Shown here: positions 17,078 to 25,531 of the stretch, piece after piece
Position numbering within the stretch: position 1 is the first letter of the stretch
Layout: each line of letters starts with the position of its first letter
Assembly (NCBI GenBank): GCA_031180725.1
Contig: JAPSLO010000015.1
Location: 82,078-146,077 of the forward strand
Length of the DNA stretch: 64,000 nt
Source of the DNA: Roseomonas sp.
GTDB lineage: Bacteria > Pseudomonadota > Alphaproteobacteria > Acetobacterales > Acetobacteraceae
Direction: 5' to 3'
Program-made: the position numbers and the translations under genes
Notes under the pieces: generated by a model
The model's input: only the letters and a program-made list of their open reading frames with translations
Database searches by the model: none
What the model was told of the DNA's origin: nothing

Positions 17078-18574
17078 GTGGCGGCGACGAGCAAGACCCA
17101 AGCGGCTGACGCCTTCGATGAGATGCAGGATGTAGGTGGTGTGCGGCCTGCCTATGCCGGCATCGCCCGATGGATCGAAGCCCATGGGTTGCAGGCGCTG
17201 GCCGCCAAGCGGGCCGAGGCGGAGGCGCTGTTCCGCCGGGTGGGCATCACCTTCGCAGTCTATGGTGAAGGTGGCGATCCCGAACGCCTGATCCCCTTCG
17301 ACGTCATTCCCCGCATCCTGGCCCGCAGCGAATGGGACCGGCTGGCCCGAGGCCTGACGCAGCGGGTGAAGGCGCTGAACGCCTTCATTGGCGATGTGTA
17401 CAACCGGCAGGAGATCCTGCGCGCCGGCAAGGTGCCCGCCGCGCTGGTCACTAGCAACGAGGCCTTCTGCCAGCCCATGCTCGGCTTCACGCCGCCCGCC
17501 GGCGTCTTCACCCACATCTCCGGCATCGACCTGGTGCGTACCGGGCCGGACGAGTTCTGGGTGCTGGAAGACAATTGCCGCACGCCTTCCGGCGTTTCCT
17601 ATATGCTGGAGAACCGGGAGGCGATGCTGCGCCTGTTCCCGGGGCTCTGCGCCGACCACCGGCTGGCGCCGGTGGGGCATTACCCGGAAGAACTGCTGGA
17701 AACGCTGAAGGAAGCCGCGCCGCCCAACTGCAAGGGCGCGCCATGCGTCGCGATCCTGACACCTGGCCACTACAACAGCGCCTATTACGAGCATTGCTTC
17801 CTGGCCGACGAAATGGGCGTGGAGGTGGTGGAGGGCGCCGATCTCTGCGTGCAGGACGACGTCGTTTACATGCGCACTACCGCCGGGCCCCGGCGGGTGG
17901 ACGTGCTGTACCGGCGGGTGGATGACGACTACCTGGATCCGCTTGTCTTCAAGCCGGAGAGCATGCTGGGCGTGCCCGGCATCTTCGGCGCCTACCGCGC
18001 CGGAAACATCACCCTGGCCAATGCACCCGGCGCCGGCATCGCGGATGACAAGGCCATCTACCCATTCGTGCCGGAGATGATCCGCTTCTACCTGGGCGAG
18101 GAGCCCATCCTGCAGAACGTTCCCACTTTTCTTTGCGAGCGCGAGGAGGACCGAGCCTTCGTTCTGGCGAATATCGAGAAGCTGGTGGTGAAGCTGGCGC
18201 GAGGCTCAGGTGGCTACGGCATGCTGGTGGGGCCACACGCCAGCGCGGCGCAGCGTGAGGAATTCGCCCGGCGCATCACGGCGAAGCCGCAGGATTACAT
18301 CGCCCAGCCCACCCTGGCGCTGTCCACCGTGCCGACGCTGACAGATAACGGCATCACGCCGCGGCATGTGGATCTGCGCCCCTACGTCCTGATGGGCAAG
18401 GAGGTGCGCATCGTGCCGGGCGGCCTAACGCGGGTGGCGCTGCGGGAGGGATCGCTGGTGGTGAATTCTTCCCAGGGCGGGGGCACAAAGGACACCTGGG
18501 TGGTGGATGACGGGCCCCTGATGGTGCAGAGCCAGACGTTGGGCGGTATGGCGCAGACGCAAGGGATGGGCTGA
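17078..18574 (+). CDS. circularly permuted ATP-grasp protein (DUF404/DUF407)
   Basis: A 498-residue circularly permuted ATP-grasp enzyme predicted to form amide bonds with ATP. Family marks include PFDVIPRILARSEWDRLARGLTQR near residue 70, the region around RTGPDEFWVLEDNCRTPSGVSYMLENR, and LARGSGGYGMLVGP near 380. The start used is GTG at 17078; an ATG at 17123 is an alternative and neither has a strong ribosome site. It is followed after 11 bases by the alpha-E gene, its standard partner. Often a transglutaminase and a peptidase complete this locus; they are absent here. Substrate unknown. Confidence 0.88.
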   Translation: MAATSKTQAADAFDEMQDVGGVRPAYAGIARWIEAHGLQALAAKRAEAEALFRRVGITFAVYGEGGDPERLIPFDVIPRILARSEWDRLARGLTQRVKALNAFIGDVYNRQEILRAGKVPAALVTSNEAFCQPMLGFTPPAGVFTHISGIDLVRTGPDEFWVLEDNCRTPSGVSYMLENREAMLRLFPGLCADHRLAPVGHYPEELLETLKEAAPPNCKGAPCVAILTPGHYNSAYYEHCFLADEMGVEVVEGADLCVQDDVVYMRTTAGPRRVDVLYRRVDDDYLDPLVFKPESMLGVPGIFGAYRAGNITLANAPGAGIADDKAIYPFVPEMIRFYLGEEPILQNVPTFLCEREEDRAFVLANIEKLVVKLARGSGGYGMLVGPHASAAQREEFARRITAKPQDYIAQPTLALSTVPTLTDNGITPRHVDLRPYVLMGKEVRIVPGGLTRVALREGSLVVNSSQGGGTKDTWVVDDGPLMVQSQTLGGMAQTQGMG

Positions 18575-18585
18575 GGCGCGCGCGC

Positions 18586-19527
18586 ATGCTCTCCCGCACC
18601 GCCGACAGCCTCTACTGGATGGGTCGCTACACGGAGCGCGCCGGCAATATCGCGCGCGGCATGCAGGTGGCGCTGCGCATGGCCAGCCTGGCCGGCAGCC
18701 TGCAGAAATCCCGCGACGAGTGGCACAATCTGCTGGTCGCCACCGGCGCGGAGCACGGCTTCAAGGCCACTGGCCGGGGCGCCACCCCGGAAGCGGTGAT
18801 CGCCTGGCTGGCGCTAGAGACGGAGAATTCCTCCTCTATCGCCAATTGCATCGAGGCCGCGCGCCGTAATGGCCGCGCCGTGCGCACCGCGTTGACCGTC
18901 GATATGTGGGAGGCGTTGAACGACACTTGGCGCGAGATGCGGGTGCGGTCCGCTACCGCGACCGGCCAGGATGCCCTGCCCGGGTTCCTGGATTGGGTGC
19001 GGGCGCGCACGCTGCTGTTCAATGGCGCTGCCGCCGACACCATGCTGCGCGACCAAGGTTGGCTGTTCGTGCATCTGGGTGTGATGCTGGAACGCGCAGA
19101 CAACACCGCCCGGCTTCTGGATGCGAAGCACGAGGCACTGACCGCATCGAAGGATGAAGGCACTGTGGCCTATGCCGAATGGCAGGCGCTGCTGCGCAGC
19201 GTCTCCGCGCTGCGGTCCTTCCAGTGGGTGTACCATACGCGGCTGGAGCCGAAGCTGGTGGCGGAGCTGATGATCTTCCGCCCGGAACTGCCGCGGTCCC
19301 TGCTGGCCTGCCACCGCCGCGTGCTGCATGCCCTGGAGGGCATCGCGGAAGCCACCGAGGGCCGCCGCGGCGACCCGCAGCGTATTGCCGCCGAGATCCA
19401 CGACAGGCTGGCCAAGGGCCGCGTGGAAGACATCATGGCCCGCGGCCTGCATGACTGGCTGACAACCCAGATCGACCGCAATATCGAACTGGGGAACGCG
19501 ATCCAGGCGCTGTACCTGAACGGGTAG
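18586..19527 (+). CDS. alpha-E domain-containing protein (DUF403)
   Basis: A 313-residue alpha-helical protein that begins MLSRTADSLYWMGRYTERA, the hallmark of the alpha-E family. It is glutamate-rich through helices to the C-terminus, with the conserved EPKLVAELMIFRPELPRSLLACH segment near residue 220. The family is nearly always encoded with circularly permuted ATP-grasp proteins, as here (11-base gap), and is thought to take part in the same peptide- or amide-forming system. Length is normal. The biochemical role is not established. Confidence 0.9.
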   Translation: MLSRTADSLYWMGRYTERAGNIARGMQVALRMASLAGSLQKSRDEWHNLLVATGAEHGFKATGRGATPEAVIAWLALETENSSSIANCIEAARRNGRAVRTALTVDMWEALNDTWREMRVRSATATGQDALPGFLDWVRARTLLFNGAAADTMLRDQGWLFVHLGVMLERADNTARLLDAKHEALTASKDEGTVAYAEWQALLRSVSALRSFQWVYHTRLEPKLVAELMIFRPELPRSLLACHRRVLHALEGIAEATEGRRGDPQRIAAEIHDRLAKGRVEDIMARGLHDWLTTQIDRNIELGNAIQALYLNG

Positions 19528-19535
19528 AGGCCGAG

Positions 19536-20513
19536 CTAACCCGGCTCCTCGGCGCCCGGCCAGAACAGTTCCTTCGTCGTCACGCGCCGGCCGCCGACGC
19601 CCTGCTCGGCGCACCAGTCGAGGAACGCGTCTATAGTCACGCGGTTGCGTGCCACGCCATAGGGCCAGGGATCCTCGCCGAACAGGGCGCGCTGCTCCTC
19701 GGCCAAGGTCCAGGCCCAGGGATGGGGGATGCGGGACGCCATGCTGTCCGCCAGCCGCGCCTGGCTGCGGCGCTTGGCCGCTTCGAAGCCCGCCAGGAGG
19801 GCAGCCGGCAGCCAGGGATTGGCCTCCACCACGCTGCGCCGGATCGCGATCAGATGCATGATCGGGAAGACGCCGGTGCGCCTCAGGTAGTCGCGTTCCG
19901 CCCGCGCGACGTCCGGCACCAGGCGCCGGAAACGTCCTTCGAAATAGCCGCGCGGCGGCTGCGCGCTGAGCACCGCATCCACCTCGCCCGCCGCCAATAG
20001 CGTATCCAGCGACGTCTCTGGCCGGCTGGACCGCTTGAGGCCGGCAGGGAAATGGAAGCGCAAGGTCTCCACCCGGCCGGGCGCATCCAGCCCGGCCTGC
20101 ACCCATTCCATCTCGGCTGGCGCAATGCCGATCTCGTGCTGCAGCCACCCGCGCGCATAGATCCCGGCGGTCATCGCCCAATCCGGATCGCCGATGCGGC
20201 GGCCGCGCAAGTCCTCTGGCCGCTGCACCGGCCCGTCCGGCCGGACGAAGAAGGCCGAGAGGCGGAACATGCGAGAGGGGAAAACCGGGATCGCGACCAG
20301 GCTCTCGTCGCCGGCCGCGACGCGTGCGACATGCATGCCGAAGGACATTTCATGCGCGTCCCATTCGGCGCCGTGCAGCGCACGCTGAAAGATTTCGCCG
20401 ACCGGCAACTGCTCCACCGCAAGTGTCACGCCAGGCACGCGCACCGCGCCGGAGAGCAGGTCGCGTACATGGTCGTAGTCCGAGACGGCGAGCCGCAGCG
20501 GGAGATCGGCCAT
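19536..20513 (-). CDS. 4,5-dihydroxyphthalate decarboxylase-like / solute-binding-fold protein
   Basis: A 325-residue protein with a periplasmic-binding-protein fold but no signal peptide. It resembles proteins annotated as 4,5-dihydroxyphthalate decarboxylase: N-terminal LRLAVSDYDHVRDLLSGAVRVPG, SFGMHVARVAAGDESLVAIPVFPSR, and the YLRRTGVFPIMHLIAIRR stretch. It may be a cytoplasmic decarboxylase for an aromatic acid. The ATG at 20513 lies two bases after the stop of the Bug-family gene, so it is the last gene of a three-gene operon with that receptor and a molybdopterin hydroxylase subunit. Actual substrate is unknown. Confidence 0.75.
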   Translation of the reverse strand: MADLPLRLAVSDYDHVRDLLSGAVRVPGVTLAVEQLPVGEIFQRALHGAEWDAHEMSFGMHVARVAAGDESLVAIPVFPSRMFRLSAFFVRPDGPVQRPEDLRGRRIGDPDWAMTAGIYARGWLQHEIGIAPAEMEWVQAGLDAPGRVETLRFHFPAGLKRSSRPETSLDTLLAAGEVDAVLSAQPPRGYFEGRFRRLVPDVARAERDYLRRTGVFPIMHLIAIRRSVVEANPWLPAALLAGFEAAKRRSQARLADSMASRIPHPWAWTLAEEQRALFGEDPWPYGVARNRVTIDAFLDWCAEQGVGGRRVTTKELFWPGAEEPG

Positions 20514-20515
20514 GC

Positions 20516-21493
20516 TCAGCGGTCCCGCGCGCCGGGGCTCATCGCGGCGGCGCGCAGCACCGGTGCCTCGTCGCGCATCAGGGCGGCCATCTCCTCCGGC
20601 GTATTGCCCACGGGGATATTGCCCAGCGTCTCCAGCCGCGCGGCCACCTCGGGCAGGCGCACGATCTCGCCCACTTCCTTCGCCACGCGCTGGATGATGG
20701 CGGGCGACGTGCCGGCCGGGGCCACAAAGCCGTTCCAGTTCACCACGACGAATCCCGGCAGACTTTCCGAGAGGGTCGGCACATCCGGCAGCTGCTTCAT
20801 CCGCTCCGGCCCGCTGATCGCCAGGATGCGCAGCTTCCCATCCCGCGCCAGCGGCAGCAGGTCCCCGGGTACGCCAGTGAGCATCTGCACGCGGCCGGCC
20901 AGCGTCTCCGTCACGCTCTGCGCGCCGCCGCGGAAGGGCACATGCACGATGTCGAGCCCCATGCGATGCACCCAAAGCGCCGCGGCGAGCTGCGTGATGG
21001 TGCCGGTGCCGGCGGAGCCGTAGTTGAGCTGTCCGGGCCGCGCACGCACCAGGGCAACGAACTCCTCCAGGTTGCGCACGGGCAGCGAGGGCAGCACGCC
21101 GATCAGCGCGGAATTCTGGCCGACGATGCTGACGGGTGTGAAGTCGCGGTCGGGATCATAGTTGACCGGCTGCAGATGCGGCAGGATGCCGGTCTGCGTA
21201 TTGCCGCAGAAGAACAGCGTGTAGCCATCCGGCGTCGAGCGCGCCACGTATTCGGCGGCCACTTGGCCGTTGGCGCCGGCACGGTTGTCCGCGACGAAGG
21301 GCTGACCAAGCCGCGTGGTGAGGTGCTGCGCGGCGATGCGCGCCATGGTGTCCGTGCCGCCGCCGGGTGGGTAGGGGATCACCACGCGCACCGGGCGGCT
21401 CGGCCAGTCGCCGGTCTGCGCGCGCGCCACCAGCGGCGCTGCGGAGAATGCTGCGGCCAGGCGCAACACGCTGCGCCGAGTCATACCCGTCAT
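20516..21493 (-). CDS. Bug-family tripartite tricarboxylate transporter substrate-binding protein
   Basis: A 325-residue exported receptor. The twin-arginine-like signal MTRRSVLRLAAAFSAAPLVARA is followed by the family start WPSRPVRVVIPYPPGGGTD and the conserved VADNRAGANGQVAAEYVARSTPDGYTL block, plus LNYGSAGTGTITQLAA near the middle. Bug proteins bind carboxylic acids for a TctAB permease; no permease genes are in view. The ATG at 21493 is preferred over an in-frame GTG at 21514 because AAGGAG precedes it by 9 bases. The ribosome site lies inside the end of the upstream molybdopterin subunit gene, implying coupling. Confidence 0.9.
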   Translation of the reverse strand: MTGMTRRSVLRLAAAFSAAPLVARAQTGDWPSRPVRVVIPYPPGGGTDTMARIAAQHLTTRLGQPFVADNRAGANGQVAAEYVARSTPDGYTLFFCGNTQTGILPHLQPVNYDPDRDFTPVSIVGQNSALIGVLPSLPVRNLEEFVALVRARPGQLNYGSAGTGTITQLAAALWVHRMGLDIVHVPFRGGAQSVTETLAGRVQMLTGVPGDLLPLARDGKLRILAISGPERMKQLPDVPTLSESLPGFVVVNWNGFVAPAGTSPAIIQRVAKEVGEIVRLPEVAARLETLGNIPVGNTPEEMAALMRDEAPVLRAAAMSPGARDR

Positions 21494-21510
21494 CGCCTCT
21501 CGCTCCTTCG

Positions 21511-23850
21511 TCACGAATGCAGGGCTCGCCAGATGCGTTCGGGCGTAGCCGGCATATCCAGGTGGCGCACGCCGTGTGGCGCGAGCGCATTGAGGATGGC
21601 GCCCATCACCGCGGGTGGCGCGCCGATGGTCCCGGCCTCGCCGCCGCCCTTCGCGCCGAGCGGGTTCACCTCCGTCGGCTGCGGATTCTCCAGCAGCCCA
21701 ATCTCCGGCAGATCCACAGCGCGCGGCATCGCGTAGTCCATGAAGGAGGCGGTCAGAAGCTGGCCGCTCTCACGATCGTGCAGCACCTGTTCCGCCACCG
21801 CCTGGCCGATGCCCTGCGCCACGCCGCCATGCACCTGGCCCGCCAGCATGGCGTGGTCCACGACCGTGCCGACATCGTCCACCACCAGGTAGCGCAGGAT
21901 GCGCGCGGCGCCCGTATCCGGGTCGATCTCCACCTCGCAGGCATGGCAGCCATTGGGATAGGTCGGTGCCGCGGCAGCGAAGATGGCGGCCTGGTCCAGG
22001 CCGGGTTCCATCCCCGGTGGCAACCGCGCGGGCGTGAAGGCGGCGCGGATTACATCGGCCAGCTTCAGCGCGCGATCGGTGCCGGCGACCTGGAAGCAGC
22101 CGCCCTCGAAGGTGATGTCGGCTTCCGCGGCCTCCAGCAGATGCGCGGCGATGGCGCGACCCTTGGCGATCACCTTCTCCGCCGCCAGGGCGAGCGCCGA
22201 GCCGGCCGCAGCGACCGAGCGGGAGCCGAAAGTGCCGCGACCGAAGGGGACGAGATCCGTATCGCCCTGCACGACGCGGATGGCAGCGGCCGGCACGCCA
22301 AGCCGCGCGCCGAGAAGATTGGCAAAGACCGTCTCGTGACCCTGACCGTTGGAGTTCGTCCCCACCAGCAGGGTAATGCCACCATCCGGGTCGAAGCGGA
22401 TATCCGCGCGTTCCTCGGCCGGCGCGCCGAGCGGGCCGCCGGCCTGTTCGATGGCATTGGCAATGCCGATGCCGCGCAGCATGCCGCGCGCGGCTGCTTC
22501 GGCCCGGCGGGCTGGGAAGCCATCCCAGTCGATGGCATCCAGCGCCATCGCCATCCCCCGGGCGAAGTCGCCACTGTCATAGGTGAAGACCAGGCCGGTG
22601 CGATAGGGCAGGGCGGCGTTCGGGATCAGGTTGCGGCGGCGCAATTCCGCGCGGTCCATGCCGATCTCGGCGGCCGCTGCGTCGATCAGGCGCTCCGTCA
22701 CATAGATCGCCTCCGGCCGCCCGGCGCCACGATAGGGGGCGGTGGGCGCGGTATTGGTGAAGACGGCGCGCACGCGGGCGTGGATCGCGGGCGTCGTATA
22801 GACGCAGGCGAGGGAGCCCAGATTGTTGGACATGGAATGTGCGCCGCGCAACGCGACCTGCGCGCCGATGGCGGCGACGGTGTCCACCTGCAAGGCCAGG
22901 AAGCGGCCTTCCGCATCCAGCGCCAGGGCGCAGTCCGTGACATTGTCCCGCGCCTGGTCGTCGGCCAGAAAGCCGTCACTGCGGTCGGCTGTCCAGGCCA
23001 CCGGCCGGCTCAGGCGCTGCGCGAGCCACAGCAGCAGCCCGTATTCGCGGAACAACCCGCCCTTCATGCCGAAGCCGCCGCCCACATCCGGCGAGATGAC
23101 GCGCAGCGCGCGTTCCGGCACCTTCAGGATCTGGGTGGCCAGCACCGAACGCAGCTGGTGCGGCGTCTGCAAGGGCGCCGTCAGCGTGAAGCGTCCTTCA
23201 GCGCGATCCCATTGGCCAATGGCGGCGCGGGGCTCGATTGGGTTCGCGCAGATGCGCTGGTTGACCAGGCGCAGGCGCGTGACGTGATGGGCCCGCGCGA
23301 AGGCTGCACGCACCGCGGCGGCGTCGCCCACCTCATAGGTGAAGCAGATGTTGCCAGGCGCTTCCGGCCAGATCTGCGGGGCGCCGGGCGCTGCGGCGGC
23401 GTCGGTATCCGTAACGGAAGGCAGCGGCGCGTAGTCCACGAGCAGTGCTTCCGCCGCGTCGCGGGCCTGGGCGCGTGTCTCGGCTACCACCGCTGCCACG
23501 GCATCGCCAACATGCCGCACCCGGTCGGTGACGAGCAGGCGATGCGGCGGCTGGACGATATCCAGCAGCCCACCGCTGGCGTCGCGCGGGCGGCTGACGC
23601 AGGGAATGGTGCCAAGCCCCGCCGCCTCCACATCGGCGCCCGTCACGACGGAAAGCACGCCGGGCATGGCTCGCGCGGCGGAGGAATCGATGCCGCGGAT
23701 CTCTGCATGGGCATGCGGTGAGCGCAGCACCACCATCCAGGCCGCGCGATCCGGGGTCAGGTCAACCGTGAAGCGACCGAGTCCCCGCAGGAGCCGCGCG
23801 TCCTCGACCCTGTGGCGATGACTGCCGCCCTGCCTGCCGAACTTCTCCAT
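21511..23850 (-). CDS. molybdopterin-binding large subunit of a xanthine dehydrogenase/CO dehydrogenase-family hydroxylase
   Basis: A 779-residue catalytic subunit of the molybdenum hydroxylase family. Domain a/b (residues about 1-150) begins HRVEDARLLRGLGRF; the molybdopterin part includes DVGGGFGMKGG, APYRGAGRPEAIYVTERLID, and the active-site loop KGGGEAG with the catalytic glutamate at about 738. Such enzymes hydroxylate heteroaromatic or aldehyde substrates. The usual FAD and 2Fe-2S subunit genes are not adjacent. It heads an operon with a carboxylate receptor and a decarboxylase-like protein, suggesting an aromatic or N-heterocyclic acid as substrate (inference). Confidence 0.92.
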   Translation of the reverse strand: MEKFGRQGGSHRHRVEDARLLRGLGRFTVDLTPDRAAWMVVLRSPHAHAEIRGIDSSAARAMPGVLSVVTGADVEAAGLGTIPCVSRPRDASGGLLDIVQPPHRLLVTDRVRHVGDAVAAVVAETRAQARDAAEALLVDYAPLPSVTDTDAAAAPGAPQIWPEAPGNICFTYEVGDAAAVRAAFARAHHVTRLRLVNQRICANPIEPRAAIGQWDRAEGRFTLTAPLQTPHQLRSVLATQILKVPERALRVISPDVGGGFGMKGGLFREYGLLLWLAQRLSRPVAWTADRSDGFLADDQARDNVTDCALALDAEGRFLALQVDTVAAIGAQVALRGAHSMSNNLGSLACVYTTPAIHARVRAVFTNTAPTAPYRGAGRPEAIYVTERLIDAAAAEIGMDRAELRRRNLIPNAALPYRTGLVFTYDSGDFARGMAMALDAIDWDGFPARRAEAAARGMLRGIGIANAIEQAGGPLGAPAEERADIRFDPDGGITLLVGTNSNGQGHETVFANLLGARLGVPAAAIRVVQGDTDLVPFGRGTFGSRSVAAAGSALALAAEKVIAKGRAIAAHLLEAAEADITFEGGCFQVAGTDRALKLADVIRAAFTPARLPPGMEPGLDQAAIFAAAAPTYPNGCHACEVEIDPDTGAARILRYLVVDDVGTVVDHAMLAGQVHGGVAQGIGQAVAEQVLHDRESGQLLTASFMDYAMPRAVDLPEIGLLENPQPTEVNPLGAKGGGEAGTIGAPPAVMGAILNALAPHGVRHLDMPATPERIWRALHS

Positions 23851-23933
23851 TCGTTTTCGTTACCCCGGCAACCCGCCGCGAGAAAGGCCCATTCGTCACA
23901 CGGCAGGAAGATAGGGCGCGCCGTAGCCGTGCA

Positions 23934-24492
23934 TCATCCGACGGCGTTCGGCCAATCAGCTGGCGGAGTGCGCTGTTCCAGCCTTGGCCGGCGGCCGAGG
24001 ATATTCTTCGCCTCCCGCAACCCGCCCCAGGATGGCGCTGCCCACGCCGGCACCGCCGCCGGCGACGGAGCCGCCGATGGTCGCCCTGCGCTTGGTCGAA
24101 GGCCAGACCTGCAACTTCCATTACCGCTCGCGCGCCCAGAGGCCGAGGTCAATCATTTTCGCCCCGGCCTCCACCGCCACCACACCGTCCGTGATGGCGA
24201 TGGGCGCGGATATGGCGGTCATGTCCAGCACCATGCCGCCTTCCAGCGGCACGCATTGCCCGTAACTGCCCGTGCCGCCGCCGCACACCGTGATGGGCAC
24301 GCGCTGCGCGCGGCCAGCACGCGCAGCACCTCCGACTCATCCTTCGGGCGGGCAATCAGATCCGCCGCCTTGCCGTCGAGCTGCTTCCTCAGGATTGGGC
24401 CGTACCAATAGAGGTCGCGGCCTTTCAGCCGCAGCAGCGCACGGTCCGCGGTCAGTTCGATACCCGCCGGCTCGGCAACAAGGGCGGCGATG
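23934..24492 (-). pseudogene. degraded FAD-binding oxidase (GlcD/FAD_binding_4 family)
   Basis: The remains of an FAD-linked oxidase N-terminus can be read across three frames. The first piece (about 24490-24310) encodes LLRLKGRDLYWYGPIL...QLDGKAADL. After a one-base shift near 24305-24312 the frame continues RVPITVCGGGTGSYGQCVPLEGG, the FAD pyrophosphate motif, until an in-frame TAA at 24123-24121. The same frame resumes as WPSTKRRATIGGSVAGG, then a second shift near 24028 gives GGLREAKNILG. There is no start codon, and the C-terminal ~60 percent is missing. The 5' end overlaps the creatininase stop codon, so it was probably the next gene of that operon. Confidence 0.82.
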
Positions 24493-25311
24493 TCAGGCGT
24501 CCGGATTGGGCTCGTTCGCCAGCCACCCATCCACGTCGAAAGCCGCCACCTGTTGCCAGAGCGTGGCCATCTTCTCCGCCGCATAGTCCAGCAGCTGATT
24601 GCCGATCTCGGCCGTGGCGGCGGAGGCATCGCCCACCACACCGGCCGGCTGCAGGTCCTGCGCCTGCCAGGCAAGCGGCGAACCCGCCTGCGGATGCAGG
24701 GCCGGCGCGGCATTGGCGGCAAGCTGCCAGCGGCTGACGAAGTTGCGCGCCTGGTCCATCTTCACCAGATGCGGCGTGAGGGCGAGCATCACCGCCGTCT
24801 CGTCGCGCCCACCATGGATGCCATAGGCGCCTTCTTCCGGGTCGCGCAGCGCTCCCGGCTTGCCCATGCGGGCCCACATCGTGTTGACCACCAAAATATT
24901 GGACTGGATGCGGATGCGTCGCGCCGCGATGTCCAGCACCGCAACATTCCCGCCATGGCTGTTGCAGATGACCATGCGCTTCACGCCCGCGCGGGCCACG
25001 CTGGCGCCGATATCCACGATCAGGTCCAGCAGCGTTTCCGGCGTGGTGGTCAGCGTGCCCGGGAAGCGCAGATGCTCCACGGAATTGCAGACGGACTGGG
25101 TGGGCAGCACCAGCACCGGGCAATCCGCCGGCAGCACCGCCAGGGTGCGCTGGATCACGCCATTGCCGATGGTGGTGTCCACCGAAACGGGCAGATGCGG
25201 CCCGTGCTGCTCGATGCTGGCCACCGGCAGCACGGCGACGGTGTTGGCGGGCAGCGACTTGAAGGCGGGCCAGGGCAGGTCCTGCCAGAAGCGGGTGGGT
25301 AGGGCGGTCAT
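24493..25311 (-). CDS. creatininase family protein
   Basis: A 272-residue amidohydrolase of the creatininase family, metal-dependent enzymes that open cyclic amides. Metal-ligand motifs are visible: VASIEQHGPHLPVSVDT (Glu and His), the NSHGGN segment, and the GIHGGRDETAVML region with another glutamate. The ATG at 25311 has GAGG five bases upstream. It is divergent from the Rieske oxygenase and directly upstream of the decayed FAD oxidase. Creatinine itself is unlikely to be the only option; family members also act on formamides and other lactams. Confidence 0.9.
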   Translation of the reverse strand: MTALPTRFWQDLPWPAFKSLPANTVAVLPVASIEQHGPHLPVSVDTTIGNGVIQRTLAVLPADCPVLVLPTQSVCNSVEHLRFPGTLTTTPETLLDLIVDIGASVARAGVKRMVICNSHGGNVAVLDIAARRIRIQSNILVVNTMWARMGKPGALRDPEEGAYGIHGGRDETAVMLALTPHLVKMDQARNFVSRWQLAANAAPALHPQAGSPLAWQAQDLQPAGVVGDASAATAEIGNQLLDYAAEKMATLWQQVAAFDVDGWLANEPNPDA

Positions 25312-25531
25312 CGTCACCTCTGCCGAAAGACCCGTGCATAAGGTGCCTGCGGCTGGTTTGGGAGGGGCCGAGAGCTTGGTCCCGGTCCAGCAGCCGGCGG
25401 TACCTGCCTGCGGGATCGGCATTCGGCCTTGATGATGGGCGTTGCGGTCGGGTGAGTTGGTAGCACTGCTGTCTGTCGGGGCTGGTCCACGGCTTGCAAG
25501 CTCGCCGCCAGACCTTGGAAGGAGCCGCGCC

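Noticed and set aside
5378..25479. 14-base match CTGCTGTCTGTCGG at 5378-5391 and 25466-25479
   Set aside because: Short, no symmetry and no shared context; likely chance in this base composition.
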